64,000 nt of DNA, from the NCBI GenBank assembly GCA_022711595.1, contig JAKLET010000005.1:62001-126000 (forward strand), in the 5' to 3' direction. Positions within the stretch are counted from its first letter, which is position 1, and the number at the start of each line of letters is the position of its first letter. Below are positions 44,174-52,625 of the stretch, piece after piece. Below the pieces are notes generated by a model, which ran no database searches, was not told the DNA's origin, and saw only the letters and a list, made by a program, of their open reading frames with translations. A program made the translations under genes and the position numbers. This DNA is from Deltaproteobacteria bacterium. Its GTDB lineage: Bacteria; Desulfobacterota; Syntrophorhabdia; Syntrophorhabdales; Syntrophorhabdaceae.

Positions 44174-44296
44174 GGCGGCTTGAATGCTTGAACCGCTCGA
44201 GCCGCTTGAGCGTTAAAAACCAAATAAATCATCTTTTTTAAGAATTTTTTTTTGAACGTTCAAACGGTTTAAACCGTTCAAGCGGTTAAAGCTGTT
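44174..44296. repeat. 9-bp periodic repeat and palindrome between ftcD and TauE genes
   Basis: The left part has CGGCTTGAA, TGCTTGAA, CCGCTCGAG and CCGCTTGAG (44176-44211). The right part has GAACGTTCAA, ACGGTTTAA, ACCGTTCAA and GCGGTTAAA (44253-44289), itself a strong palindrome around GGTTTAAACC. Both genes end here, so it could terminate either. Confidence 0.6.
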
Positions 44297-44299
44297 TTT

Positions 44300-45082
44300 T
44301 CAGGCCCTGATGTAACGGATTCCCATCCAGATGCTGACGATCGCAAAGATGAGCTTCAGGTGGAACTCGGGCATGAAATGGGCCAAGTTCGCGCCGAAAT
44401 ATCCGCCGATGGCGGCGCCCGCGGCCAGCCCCGGGGCGATCTTTTTCGCCACGTTGCCCAGTTTGTAATGCGTTGCGGCGCCCATCGCGCTGCCCGGCAC
44501 CATGGCCAGCAGCGATGTCCCCTGTGCGAGGTGCTGCGGCATACCTATAAGGATCACCAGCGGCGGCACCATGATGCCCCCTCCCCCTACACCCATCATC
44601 CCGGAAACAAAACCCGTGAAGATGCCCGTGAGGAAAAGGATGATGTAGTACATAACGGACCCGGCATGATAGGACGACCCCATGATGAAATCCTTCGAGA
44701 TAAGAAAGAGCGCGACAAAGACAAGAAAGAAGCCGAAGGCCTTCTTGAGCTTTTTTTCCGGCAGGGAGTGGGCGTAAAGGGCTCCCACGCGTGCCGTACA
44801 CACAGCGCACACCGCGAGGATCAGCGAAGCCCTCCAATCAACATAACCGTGGAGAAAATAGGCGATGGCCCCGATGAGGCCGGTGAAGACAATGGCGACA
44901 AGGCTCGTTCCATGGGCCGCGTGCTGGGTGAGCTTTCCGACAAGCACCATGAGGGGGATCATGACGACACCCCCTCCAAGGCCCACGAGACCGCCGAAGA
45001 CACCTCCCGCAAGCCCGATGACAAGGCCTTTTGCCTGATCCTTATAGAACGGTCCTGCCGGCATGCGAAACCAATATAACAT
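44300..45082 (-). CDS. TauE/SafE-family (sulfite exporter) permease
   Basis: The 260-residue protein has about eight membrane helices in two repeats, each with the family string (GGVFGGLVGLGGGVVMIPLMV and SGMMGVGGGGIMVPPLVIL). Members export sulfite, sulfoacetate or other organic anions. No ribosome site is obvious before ATG 45082; Met7 is an alternative. Confidence 0.9.
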   Translation of the reverse strand: MLYWFRMPAGPFYKDQAKGLVIGLAGGVFGGLVGLGGGVVMIPLMVLVGKLTQHAAHGTSLVAIVFTGLIGAIAYFLHGYVDWRASLILAVCAVCTARVGALYAHSLPEKKLKKAFGFFLVFVALFLISKDFIMGSSYHAGSVMYYIILFLTGIFTGFVSGMMGVGGGGIMVPPLVILIGMPQHLAQGTSLLAMVPGSAMGAATHYKLGNVAKKIAPGLAAGAAIGGYFGANLAHFMPEFHLKLIFAIVSIWMGIRYIRA

Positions 45083-45201
45083 GCCGGGATATATTTATCC
45101 ACGCGCCATATGATCTTTAAAAGCAAACAGGTTCATGGAAGAAGGCGAAAAGGCGCGGGCGGGCACGCGGGCATATTTTTGCGCTCCTGCCCTGTCATGG
45201 C

Positions 45202-47208
45202 TCAGCCGCCGGTCAAGGCCTTTCTGGCTTCCTCCTTGCTTTCATAGATGTGCGGGGCAACGCCCCGCTTCCGGAGCTCATCACCGAGCTTCATCCTGAG
45301 AAAGGTGCTCGTCGTGTAACGGGTGACACTCTCGTAGAAACCCGCCGCGTATTTCACCATCTCCACGTATTCGTCGATCAGGTGGGGAGAGACATTGAAA
45401 TTATCATAGTTTGCTATGGTATGGACCTTTTTGCCGATGGGCTCCAGTATCCCCCCCACTATCTCTTTCATCTTCTGCACCTCGTCGCTGGTCTTCATGT
45501 AATAGTTCTCGAGATTGATGAAGAAGATGTTGTCCTCCGCGTGGTAAACGAAACGATCCTCCATGGGGATGGTGAGAAGGTCGTCTTTAATTCCCATGGG
45601 AGGGAGCCCGAATATCCTCGGGTCCATGAGCTTCGGCGGCCTGCGCATGACGGGCTTGAAATCAATGAGCGCCAGGACCTGGGTCTCCAGGTCTATCCCC
45701 GGGGCGATCTCGATGAGTTCCAACCCCTCCTCGCACAGGGAAAAAACACAGCGTTCGGTGATATACAGCACCGACTGTTTCATTTTCGCAGCATAACCGC
45801 CGCTGAACGTTTTCTGCTCCACCTCCCTGACAAACTTTCTTTCCCGGCCTTCATGAAGGATCTTCAGCTTGCCGTCTTCAACTGATACCTCGAGACCGCC
45901 GGCGGTGAACAATCCGACGAAACAAACCTTTTTGGCATTCTGGCTGATGTCTATGAACCCCCCGGGACCGGTAAAGCGAGGGCCGAACTTGCTCACGTTC
46001 ACGTTTCCCTTCTCGTCCGTCTGCGCCATGCCCAGAAAGGCGATGTCAAGGCCGCCTCCATCATAGAAGTCAAACTGATGGTTCTCCTCGATGAGCGCGT
46101 CCATGTTTATGCCAGCCCCGAAATCCAATCCCCCCATGGGAAGCCCGCCGATAGCCCCCGATTCCGTCGTGAGGGTGGCGTATTCCAGTATCCTTTCTTC
46201 GTTTGCAACACGGGAAACCCCTTCGGGCATTCCGATGCCAAGGTTCACGATGCTGTTCGGCTTGAGTTCGAAGGCGGCCCGCCTGACAACGATCTTGCGG
46301 GGACCCATTTCCAGGGGAGGGATCGACAACATGGGCACCTTGATCTCACAGCTGAATGCCGGGCTGTATGGCTCACCAAAGGTCTGCCAGTGGTTTTCGG
46401 GCTTTGCCACCACCACGCAGTCGACCATGATCCCGGGGATCTTTACCTCGCGGGGGTTGAGCGTTCCACGGTCGGCCAGCCTTTCGACCTGCACGATCAC
46501 GATGCCTCCGCAGTTCCTGACAGCCATCGCCATGGGAAGGGCATCGAGGGTAAGGGCCTCTTTTTCCATGGTGATGTTGCCGTCGGGATCTGCCGTCGTA
46601 CCCCTCAGGAAGGCCACATTGATGGGAAAAGCTTTGTAGAAGAGATAGTCCTTTCCATCGATATTCATCAATGTGACGATGTCCTCTCCCCGGGATCTTG
46701 TGAGCTCGTTGAGCTTGCCGCCATCGACCCTGGGATCGCAGAAAGTGCCGAGGCCGACATGCGTCAGGTTGCCCGGCTTACCGGCGGCGATGTCCCTGAA
46801 GAGCTGGACCAGGGCCCCCATGGGAATGTTGTATGCAAGGATCTTGTTGTCGTTGGCCAACTCCCCCAGCCCCGGGGTGAGCCCTGTGTGCCCGCAGATG
46901 AATCTTCCCACCAGGCCTTCAAGGGCAAGGTGGTTCAGCCCCTTCAGTTTCCCGTCCCCCTGGCCCGCCGGATATGTCAGGGTCAAATTCCTTGGTGCGC
47001 CGGTCTTCAGGAACCGCTCTTTAAGCGCAATGGCAAGCTCCTCGGCAAATCCTGCCCCCACAAATCCGGCCGTCACGATCGTGTCGCCGGTGCGTATGAG
47101 TTCCACGGCCTGCTGAGCGGTGACGATCTTGCCCTTCTTGATATGCATGGCCCTCATCGGGTCAAGCATGGGGTGCTTTAATTCTTTTTCGGGTGCATTT
47201 TCTGTCAT
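45202..47208 (-). CDS. fused acyl-CoA:acetate/3-ketoacid CoA-transferase with C-terminal extension
   Basis: A 668-residue family I CoA-transferase with the alpha part (about 25-290; GFVGAGFAEELAIAL) and beta part (about 305-530; IVNLGIGMPEGV and the active-site Glu in TTESGAIGG) on one chain. YdiF-type fused enzymes are about 530 residues; here 130 further residues follow with FFINLENYYMKTSDEVQ and a mixed alpha/beta look, not recognised. It would exchange CoA between short-chain acids. AAAGGAGGGAT precedes the ATG. No cluster partner is adjacent. Confidence 0.88.
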   Translation of the reverse strand: MTENAPEKELKHPMLDPMRAMHIKKGKIVTAQQAVELIRTGDTIVTAGFVGAGFAEELAIALKERFLKTGAPRNLTLTYPAGQGDGKLKGLNHLALEGLVGRFICGHTGLTPGLGELANDNKILAYNIPMGALVQLFRDIAAGKPGNLTHVGLGTFCDPRVDGGKLNELTRSRGEDIVTLMNIDGKDYLFYKAFPINVAFLRGTTADPDGNITMEKEALTLDALPMAMAVRNCGGIVIVQVERLADRGTLNPREVKIPGIMVDCVVVAKPENHWQTFGEPYSPAFSCEIKVPMLSIPPLEMGPRKIVVRRAAFELKPNSIVNLGIGMPEGVSRVANEERILEYATLTTESGAIGGLPMGGLDFGAGINMDALIEENHQFDFYDGGGLDIAFLGMAQTDEKGNVNVSKFGPRFTGPGGFIDISQNAKKVCFVGLFTAGGLEVSVEDGKLKILHEGRERKFVREVEQKTFSGGYAAKMKQSVLYITERCVFSLCEEGLELIEIAPGIDLETQVLALIDFKPVMRRPPKLMDPRIFGLPPMGIKDDLLTIPMEDRFVYHAEDNIFFINLENYYMKTSDEVQKMKEIVGGILEPIGKKVHTIANYDNFNVSPHLIDEYVEMVKYAAGFYESVTRYTTSTFLRMKLGDELRKRGVAPHIYESKEEARKALTGG

Positions 47209-47458
47209 GGCCCGATCCCTCCTTTATCCCGACCGTGAGCAGTTGCTGATTTCGCCTGCTATGTTTCTATTGTCCACGCATTCCGGCACATTTGCAAGGA
47301 TAAAACTGCCAATCACCGGGTACTGAAAAATACACGTTTCAGCCTGATCTGTGCGGATCTCCAGTTTGCTTAAAGCACCCGGGCGCACGTGAAACACAGA
47401 CGCAAAAAGGAAAAGGAACGGTCCCATCCAGGATGCTCAGACAACTGAAAGGGAAGGT
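47209..47458. other. intergenic region before the CoA-transferase gene
   Basis: 250 bp without a supported gene. A TGGCAG...TTGC pair has the wrong spacing for a sigma-54 promoter. No terminator with a T run was seen behind the methyltransferase. Confidence 0.5.
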
Positions 47459-48301
47459 TCAGGTTCTGCCTGTCGCGATCACCTCCTCACAGGGTATCCT
47501 GATGGTGTCTCCGGCACGAAACCCTTCCGCCGTTTTCAGGACGGCTGTCTTTATCTGCGCGGCCGCCTCGGGCGGAATGCTCCTGAGGAGCATCTGGAGG
47601 CGTCCGCTTATACCCACGACTGTTTCCCAGTATTCTTCGGCGGTTGCGGTTTCGAGCGCGACGCTGAAACGATCCGTGCGGATATTCTTGAAGCCCCTTT
47701 CCGCGAGTGTCTTTTCAATTGAACCTTCCGGTCCGAAATCGAACCACATAGGCGCGCCGGGAACGAGTGCGGCCGGCCATGCCTCCAGGATCGCCTTTGC
47801 CGCGATCCCGATGACAAGGGCGCGGTCGGGCGTGCTCCAGACGGAGAGCGCCAGCATGCCGCCGTTTTTTTTCAGGACGCGGCGCATCTCATCGAGGGCC
47901 CTGTTCCTGTCTGTGGTGTGCACCAGTCCGTGGCTGCACAGGACAACATCAAAGGATTCGTCAGGCAGAGGAAGCGCCTCGGTGTCGGCTTCCTGAAAAG
48001 TGGTGTTCGCAATACCCATCTCCCAGGCCTTTTTTCTCGCCAGCTCGACCATGCCCGGCGCGATGTCGATGCCTGTTACCCATCCCCCGGGCGCCACAAG
48101 GGACGCCGCTGCCAAAGAGGGGATCCCCGGCCCGCAGGCGATATCGATCACGCGCTGGCCGGACTTAAGGCCCGCGGCATCGAGCAGCGGCTTCGCGTAT
48201 GCCTCAAAGGCCGCGCTTCCGTATCTTTCATAGCCAGGCGCGGTGATGCTGTATACTTCCCTCTCGGTCTTTTTATATTGTACCGGATCGAAATCTGCCA
48301 T
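47459..48301 (-). CDS. UbiE/MenG-like SAM-dependent methyltransferase
   Basis: ATG 48301 behind AAAGGAGGTG gives 280 residues. Motif I is VIDIACGPGIPSLAAA near 50, GIDIAPGMVELARKKA and the acidic loop DTEALPLPDESFDVVLCSHGLVH follow. It is a class I methyltransferase; the substrate (quinone, lipid or small molecule) is unknown. It lies behind a PAS-LuxR regulator, separated by a hairpin. Confidence 0.88.
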   Translation of the reverse strand: MADFDPVQYKKTEREVYSITAPGYERYGSAAFEAYAKPLLDAAGLKSGQRVIDIACGPGIPSLAAASLVAPGGWVTGIDIAPGMVELARKKAWEMGIANTTFQEADTEALPLPDESFDVVLCSHGLVHTTDRNRALDEMRRVLKKNGGMLALSVWSTPDRALVIGIAAKAILEAWPAALVPGAPMWFDFGPEGSIEKTLAERGFKNIRTDRFSVALETATAEEYWETVVGISGRLQMLLRSIPPEAAAQIKTAVLKTAEGFRAGDTIRIPCEEVIATGRT

Positions 48302-48338
48302 GGAGCACCTCCTTTCCTTAGAGGATAAATGAGGGCCC

Positions 48339-48376
48339 GGCAGTGCGACAATCACCCGGATGGGTGATGTGCTGCA
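48339..48376. promoter_or_regulatory. hairpin or operator between the LuxR-type regulator and the methyltransferase
   Basis: ATCACCC-GGAT-GGGTGAT (48351-48368) is a perfect 7-bp stem, extended outwards by imperfect GCAGTGC / GTGCTGC pairing to about 15 bp. It is 38 bp from the methyltransferase start and 6 bp from the end of the regulator gene. With no T run it may act as an attenuator or operator. Confidence 0.45.
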
Positions 48377-48381
48377 CAATA

Positions 48382-49071
48382 TTAAATAATGTTGTTTGAA
48401 ACGGCAAATACCGCCGCGCGGGTCCGGTCAGAGGTGCCGGTCTTCGAGAAGATGTTGCGAAGATGGGTCTTGACCGTATCGTGGCTGATGAGGAGGATAT
48501 CGGCTATCCCCCTGTTGGAAAATCCCTGCGCCACAAGGCGGAGGACTTCTTTTTCCCGCCGGGTGAGGACAATTGCCGGACCCTCATTGGCGATGGTTTT
48601 CCGGTCTGACGGCGCAGCCCCGCTTATTTTCCTCAAAGTCTCTTCGAGGGATTCGACGTAGCGCATGCGGCGAAGTTCGTCCTTCTTTTCTTTTGTGATG
48701 GGGACAAGGATCTCGAAGACGTGTTTGACCGACCCTTTTTCATCAAAGACAGGATATGCCCGCACCTGTGCGTAGCGGCGTTCCTTGCCGGGAAGATCGA
48801 GCCAGCGCTCCATGATGCAGGGCCTTTTAGTATCCGAGACGATCTTCAGCATGCAGACCGGGCAGGGAGCGCTCCTCCTGCGCCATACCTCGTAACAGGG
48901 CTTTCCGATCATCTCGTCAAGGGGCCTCTCTACGTTGACAGCCATGGTCCTGTTGGCCCAGAGAACCGTGAAATCATTGTTCAGCAGATTGACGGCGATG
49001 TCGGCGACATTCTCAAAGACCTCTTTGAAGAGGTTCAGCGATGTATCGAAGGAAAGGTCCGATTGTTTCAT
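48382..49071 (-). CDS. PAS-LuxR transcriptional regulator
   Basis: ATG 49071 behind AGGGGAC gives 229 residues: a PAS domain (about 10-130) and a LuxR-type helix-turn-helix (about 165-225; LTRREKEVLRLVAQGFSNRG and VKTHLRNIFSKTG). In the PAS domain CYEVW is followed by APCPVC, a Cys pattern found in redox- or cluster-linked PAS sensors. There is no receiver, so it is a one-component regulator. The downstream methyltransferase is a plausible target. Confidence 0.9.
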   Translation of the reverse strand: MKQSDLSFDTSLNLFKEVFENVADIAVNLLNNDFTVLWANRTMAVNVERPLDEMIGKPCYEVWRRRSAPCPVCMLKIVSDTKRPCIMERWLDLPGKERRYAQVRAYPVFDEKGSVKHVFEILVPITKEKKDELRRMRYVESLEETLRKISGAAPSDRKTIANEGPAIVLTRREKEVLRLVAQGFSNRGIADILLISHDTVKTHLRNIFSKTGTSDRTRAAVFAVSNNII

Positions 49072-49078
49072 GTGTCCC

Positions 49079-49897
49079 CTATAATTCGAATGTTTCAATG
49101 GTCATGTCGAGGAGGTTGATAAAGAGCATGCGGTCATCGAGGGTCGGGCCTTCGCCGGTTAAGAGCTTGCAGACCTCGGCAGCTTCGATGCTCGCGGCGA
49201 TGGCCGGGGTGAAAGAAGGGCTGCCGAGGGTCTCCTCGATGCCTTTCGCACCCTTTGTGCCCCCGTAGAGACGGCGGATGCCGGCCGACCCTTCGCGCTG
49301 AGTGAGCACAACGGCGTACCACCCGCCTATGGCCCCATGAACAAGAGGTGTGCGGAGGCGTGTGCATGCGTCTGCCAGTTCGAGGCGCGCGGGGATGCTG
49401 TCAAGCCCGTCGACGGCGACATCTGCACCGCCAAGGAGGACCGGGGCATTCTCCGTGGTCAGGGCGGTCTGGAGGGAAAAGACCTCGCAGGCCGGGTTTA
49501 TGGCTGCGACACGGTCCCTGGCTGCTTCTACCTTTGCCCTTCCCAGTGAAGAAAGGGTGCAGGTGACCTGTCGGTTGAGGTTGTGCTCCTCAAAGACGTC
49601 GGGGTCAATGGCCTTTATCGTTCCCACGCCGAGGCGGGCCAGCTCCTCGATGACGTATCCGCCGAGACCCCCGCAGCCGACAACAGCCACGGTGCCGTCA
49701 AAGAGCCTTCTTTGCTGCGCGATGCCGATCATCTCCCGGTTCTTCGCGTATCTGGCGGGTAAAAGGCCCATGGAAAGGATAACACCCTCCACATGATGCG
49801 GCGTCGTCCCGAACCGCGATGCCGCCTCCCGCTGTACCTCCCAGGCCACGAGATCGCCCCTGGCATTCTCCTTAAGGAATTGAGCGGCCGGGTCCAT
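49079..49897 (-). CDS. ThiF/MoeB/HesA-family E1-like adenylating enzyme
   Basis: ATG 49897 gives 272 residues; TTG 49906 is a poorer start. The GGAGGGGG ribosome site lies over the last Gly codons of the MoaD-like gene. The nucleotide site VVGCGGLGGYVIEELARLGVG (near 70) and EEHNLNRQ are present. The paired CxxC zinc site of MoeB and ThiF is absent, as in HesA-like members. It would activate the C-terminus of the sulfur carrier encoded immediately upstream, probably for molybdopterin (W/Mo) cofactor synthesis. Confidence 0.88.
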   Translation of the reverse strand: MDPAAQFLKENARGDLVAWEVQREAASRFGTTPHHVEGVILSMGLLPARYAKNREMIGIAQQRRLFDGTVAVVGCGGLGGYVIEELARLGVGTIKAIDPDVFEEHNLNRQVTCTLSSLGRAKVEAARDRVAAINPACEVFSLQTALTTENAPVLLGGADVAVDGLDSIPARLELADACTRLRTPLVHGAIGGWYAVVLTQREGSAGIRRLYGGTKGAKGIEETLGSPSFTPAIAASIEAAEVCKLLTGEGPTLDDRMLFINLLDMTIETFEL

Positions 49898-49902
49898 ATT
49901 CG

Positions 49903-50127
49903 TCAACCCCCTCCAACGGGCGGAAAGAGGGCAAGGGTGTCACCGTCGGAAAGGCCCGTTTCGAACTCACCGTGACGCCCGTTTATGAAGATGAGCGTCA
50001 CATCTTTTTCGGGAACGCCGTAATGACGGACGATATCGCCCACAGTCGTGCCTTCGGGGAACTCGCCTTCGATAACACCAAAACGATCCTTCTGAAGCGT
50101 CGCGAAGAGCTTCACAGTCACACGCAT
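49903..50127 (-). CDS. MoaD/ThiS-family sulfur-carrier protein
   Basis: A 74-residue beta-grasp protein: VTVKLFATLQKDRFG, GTTVGDIV, FINGRHG and the closing LALFPPVGGG. The double-Gly terminus is adenylated and thiocarboxylated, and MoaD gives sulfur to molybdopterin. The FPPVxGG ending favours MoaD over ThiS. Its enzyme partner follows directly. The cofactor may serve the AOR at 29029-30765. Confidence 0.9.
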   Translation of the reverse strand: MRVTVKLFATLQKDRFGVIEGEFPEGTTVGDIVRHYGVPEKDVTLIFINGRHGEFETGLSDGDTLALFPPVGGG

Positions 50128-50233
50128 AATGAAAAAATATCATATGCGGAAGGAAAAGAAAAAGACAAAAACCTTTGTCTCACGCCCGCTTCGCCCTTCG
50201 GGCTTCGCTTGAGCCCGCGGAGAACGCGTAAAA

Positions 50234-50343
50234 ACAGTTTCAAAGTTTGAATGTTTGAAAGTTTATAAAGCGATACAGAAAAAGGATTCCTTCCCTTTAA
50301 ACGTTTCACAAACTCTCAAACGCCTCATGAACTTTCAAACTGT
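50234..50343. repeat. 8-bp periodic repeat with hairpin core, 3' of the RsbW-like gene
   Basis: GTTTCAAA, GTTTGAAT, GTTTGAAA and GTTTATAA (50237-50268) run with an exact 8-bp period. The core AAAGGATTCCTT follows, then the inverted arm (TTTAAACG, CACAAAC, CTCAAACG, GAACTTTC, AAACTG; 50297-50342). The right end abuts the stop codon of the minus-strand gene. A second good copy of the left arm is at 57455-57486. Confidence 0.65.
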
Positions 50344-50345
50344 CT

Positions 50346-50831
50346 TCAGGCTTTCCCGCTTTTCATATCCCTTGCCAGGGTGATGATGAGGTGGTTTTTG
50401 TTCTCCAGGCGCTTGTATTCGATATTGCTGGAGAGGCGCTTCATGGTCCTTGTCGTCGGTCGCGGCTTGTCGTTTGCGGCTTCCATGGCACCGATGAAAG
50501 GGTCATCCTCCAGGAGCATATTAAAGGGCTTCCCCGAATCCACGATGGCCAGGACAAACTTGCCGAACTTGTCAAGGTTGCAGGAGACCTTGATCTCGCC
50601 CGGCCCCCTGTCAAAGGTGAAATTGATGATGTTGGTGAGGACCTCCCTCAGGACCCGGTCGATCTCGTCTATCCTGTCGCCGGTGAACTGCCGGTCCCTT
50701 GCGTGAGAGGCGGCGAATTCGATAAAGGTATCAATGGAGGCGGTCTTTGCTTCACCGGTGTATTCACCGAGAACCTGGTAGCGCCCCTGCTGCTGCTTGT
50801 TATCGCTGGTGCCGTTCTCTCCTTCCATCAC
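50346..50831 (-). CDS. RsbW-like anti-sigma / serine-kinase ATPase domain protein
   Basis: The 161-residue protein is a lone HATPase (GHKL) domain: LREVLTNIINFTF (N box) and IVDSGKPFNML (G1 box), with a degenerate remainder. Such domains act as anti-sigma factors or switch-protein kinases in partner-switching systems. No anti-sigma antagonist or sigma factor is adjacent. Periodic repeats lie on both sides. Confidence 0.8.
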   Translation of the reverse strand: MMEGENGTSDNKQQQGRYQVLGEYTGEAKTASIDTFIEFAASHARDRQFTGDRIDEIDRVLREVLTNIINFTFDRGPGEIKVSCNLDKFGKFVLAIVDSGKPFNMLLEDDPFIGAMEAANDKPRPTTRTMKRLSSNIEYKRLENKNHLIITLARDMKSGKA

Positions 50832-50870
50832 GTCTTCCTCCCAAGAAGATATTTCCGTTGTTTTTTACCC

Positions 50871-50902
50871 CGAAACGGTTCTCAAACTTTGAAACCGCTT
50901 TT
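50871..50902. repeat. short copy of the periodic repeat before the RsbW-like gene
   Basis: CGAAACGGTTCTCAAACTTTGAAACCGC holds 9-bp units ACGGTTCTC, AAACTTTGA and AACCGC, closing as a GCGGTTT/AAACGG-type inverted pair. It is 38 bp past the hflX stop. Confidence 0.4.
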
Positions 50903-50939
50903 TCATGTCGTGAGATTGTAATCGAGAACGCGAAAAAAA

Positions 50940-52625
50940 TCAATGGACAGGGAGGTCCCCGGCGGGGTCTTCTGCCCCGAGAGTATCCTCTATCACTCCC
51001 ATGAGGCGTCCGATGCCTTCTTTTTTAAGGGAGGAGATGGACACGGCGCCGTAGCGTTTCTCGATGTTCGCGATGAGACCCGGGTCGACGCGGTCTGCCT
51101 TGTTGAAAACGATGATCCGCCTCTTGTCACCCAGACCGAGACCTCCAAGGACATGCTCGACAGACTCGATGCGGTCCTCCAGGTCCGGGACGCTTATATC
51201 GACAAGGTGGAGCAGCAGATGGGCGTCACCGAGCTCCTCCAGGGTGGCTATGAAGGCGCGCAGCAGCACCTCCGGCAGCTTGTTGATGAACCCGACGGTA
51301 TCGGTGAGGATGATCCTTTTTCGTTCAGGGTATTTTATCGTGCGCGTTGTGGGATTGAGGGTGGAAAAAGGCTTGTCCTCAACTTCCACCTTGCTCCTGG
51401 TGAGCAGGTTGAGGAGCGTCGACTTCCCCGAATTCGTATAGCCAACGATGGAGACTATGGGGATCGAAGAGGCGCGGCGGCGCTCACGTTTCTTTTCGCG
51501 GACCTTTCTGACCTCCGAGAGCTTGCGATCCAGGAAGGCGATCTTGTCCCTGATCCTCCGGCGGTCGACCTCAAGCTTCTGTTCACCGGGGCCGCGTCCT
51601 CCGATGCCTCCCATGAGGCGGGAGAATGCCGTGCTCTTCTCGGTCAGCCGGGGAAGGATATAGCGCAGCTGCGCAAGCTCCACCTGTATCTTTGATTCCG
51701 TTGTATTGGCCCTGCCCGCAAATATATCGAGGATGAGCTGGTTGCGGTCTATGACCTTCAGCTCCGTCAGTTCAGATATGTTCTTGATCTGGCCGGGCGT
51801 CAGCCCTTCATCGAAGACAAGAAGATCCGCTCCAAGCTGCTGGCATTTCATCACGATCTCCTCGATCTTGCCCCTGCCGATAAGGTACTTTGGATGAAGT
51901 TCCTTCGGCCTCTGGACCACGGCATCAAGGACCGCGATACCGGCGGAGCGGCAAAGGTCCTTCATCTCGGCCACATGATCGTCGACATTCTTTTCCCTTC
52001 CAGGCATAACGACACTCACAACGATGCACTGGTCGTGCTCTTTTTTTGTTACGTAAAATCTGCCGCGTTCGCGTACAAACTCGCCCTCAAGCTCGTTTAT
52101 GAATTCTATGAAGTCAATGTCAAGCTCTGAAACGGCCCCGGGCTCCATGAAGTCCCAGGCCTTTCCGGCCTTGTTCCCTGGCACCAGGTATCCGATATGG
52201 ATCGTTTCGCCCCGCTCCCACCTCATCTCGGTGATGCAGGCCACAAGATCGAACTGCAGCAGGGCCAGGTCTGTAAGGTCTTCCCTGGAAAGAAGCTCTC
52301 CGTTAAGATGGGTATGGACCAGCCTCACACCTCTGAAGCGGGCCCTTCCGGTACGCTCCGTTGAAAGAGGAGGGATCTCGATGCGGCGGTTGTCCCCCAC
52401 GATCACGTATTCGATAAGCCCGCGCCTGTTGATGATGATCCCCAGCTGGCGGGACATATCCTTTGATATCTCCATAAGCTGCCGGGCCATATCTGCCGTG
52501 ATGACGGCATGCGGGGGGAGCCGTTTTTTGTAAAGATTGGTGAGACGTCTTTTTATAAGATGATTGAGCCCCTGGGTATTTCCGTAAAGCTCTATAATAC
52601 GCCCCTGTTTTTCACGCGCTTGCAA
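50940..52625 (-). CDS. hflX: ribosome-associated GTPase HflX
   Basis: HflX splits stalled ribosomes and binds GTP. At 561 residues it is longer than the E. coli protein (426) through an N-terminal domain of about 180 residues, a form common in deltaproteobacteria. The HflX-specific domain (GRGKIEEI, LVFDEGLTPGQIKN, GRANTTESKIQVELAQL) precedes the G domain: GYTNSGKS (G1), DTVGF (G3) and NKAD (G4). The first 14 bp overlap the NusG-like gene. Confidence 0.95.
   Translation of the reverse strand: MQAREKQGRIIELYGNTQGLNHLIKRRLTNLYKKRLPPHAVITADMARQLMEISKDMSRQLGIIINRRGLIEYVIVGDNRRIEIPPLSTERTGRARFRGVRLVHTHLNGELLSREDLTDLALLQFDLVACITEMRWERGETIHIGYLVPGNKAGKAWDFMEPGAVSELDIDFIEFINELEGEFVRERGRFYVTKKEHDQCIVVSVVMPGREKNVDDHVAEMKDLCRSAGIAVLDAVVQRPKELHPKYLIGRGKIEEIVMKCQQLGADLLVFDEGLTPGQIKNISELTELKVIDRNQLILDIFAGRANTTESKIQVELAQLRYILPRLTEKSTAFSRLMGGIGGRGPGEQKLEVDRRRIRDKIAFLDRKLSEVRKVREKKRERRRASSIPIVSIVGYTNSGKSTLLNLLTRSKVEVEDKPFSTLNPTTRTIKYPERKRIILTDTVGFINKLPEVLLRAFIATLEELGDAHLLLHLVDISVPDLEDRIESVEHVLGGLGLGDKRRIIVFNKADRVDPGLIANIEKRYGAVSISSLKKEGIGRLMGVIEDTLGAEDPAGDLPVH

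Noticed and set aside
47209-47458. Sigma-54 promoter (TGGCAG...TTGC) before the CoA-transferase
   Set aside because: The GG-to-GC spacing is 13 instead of 10 bp.
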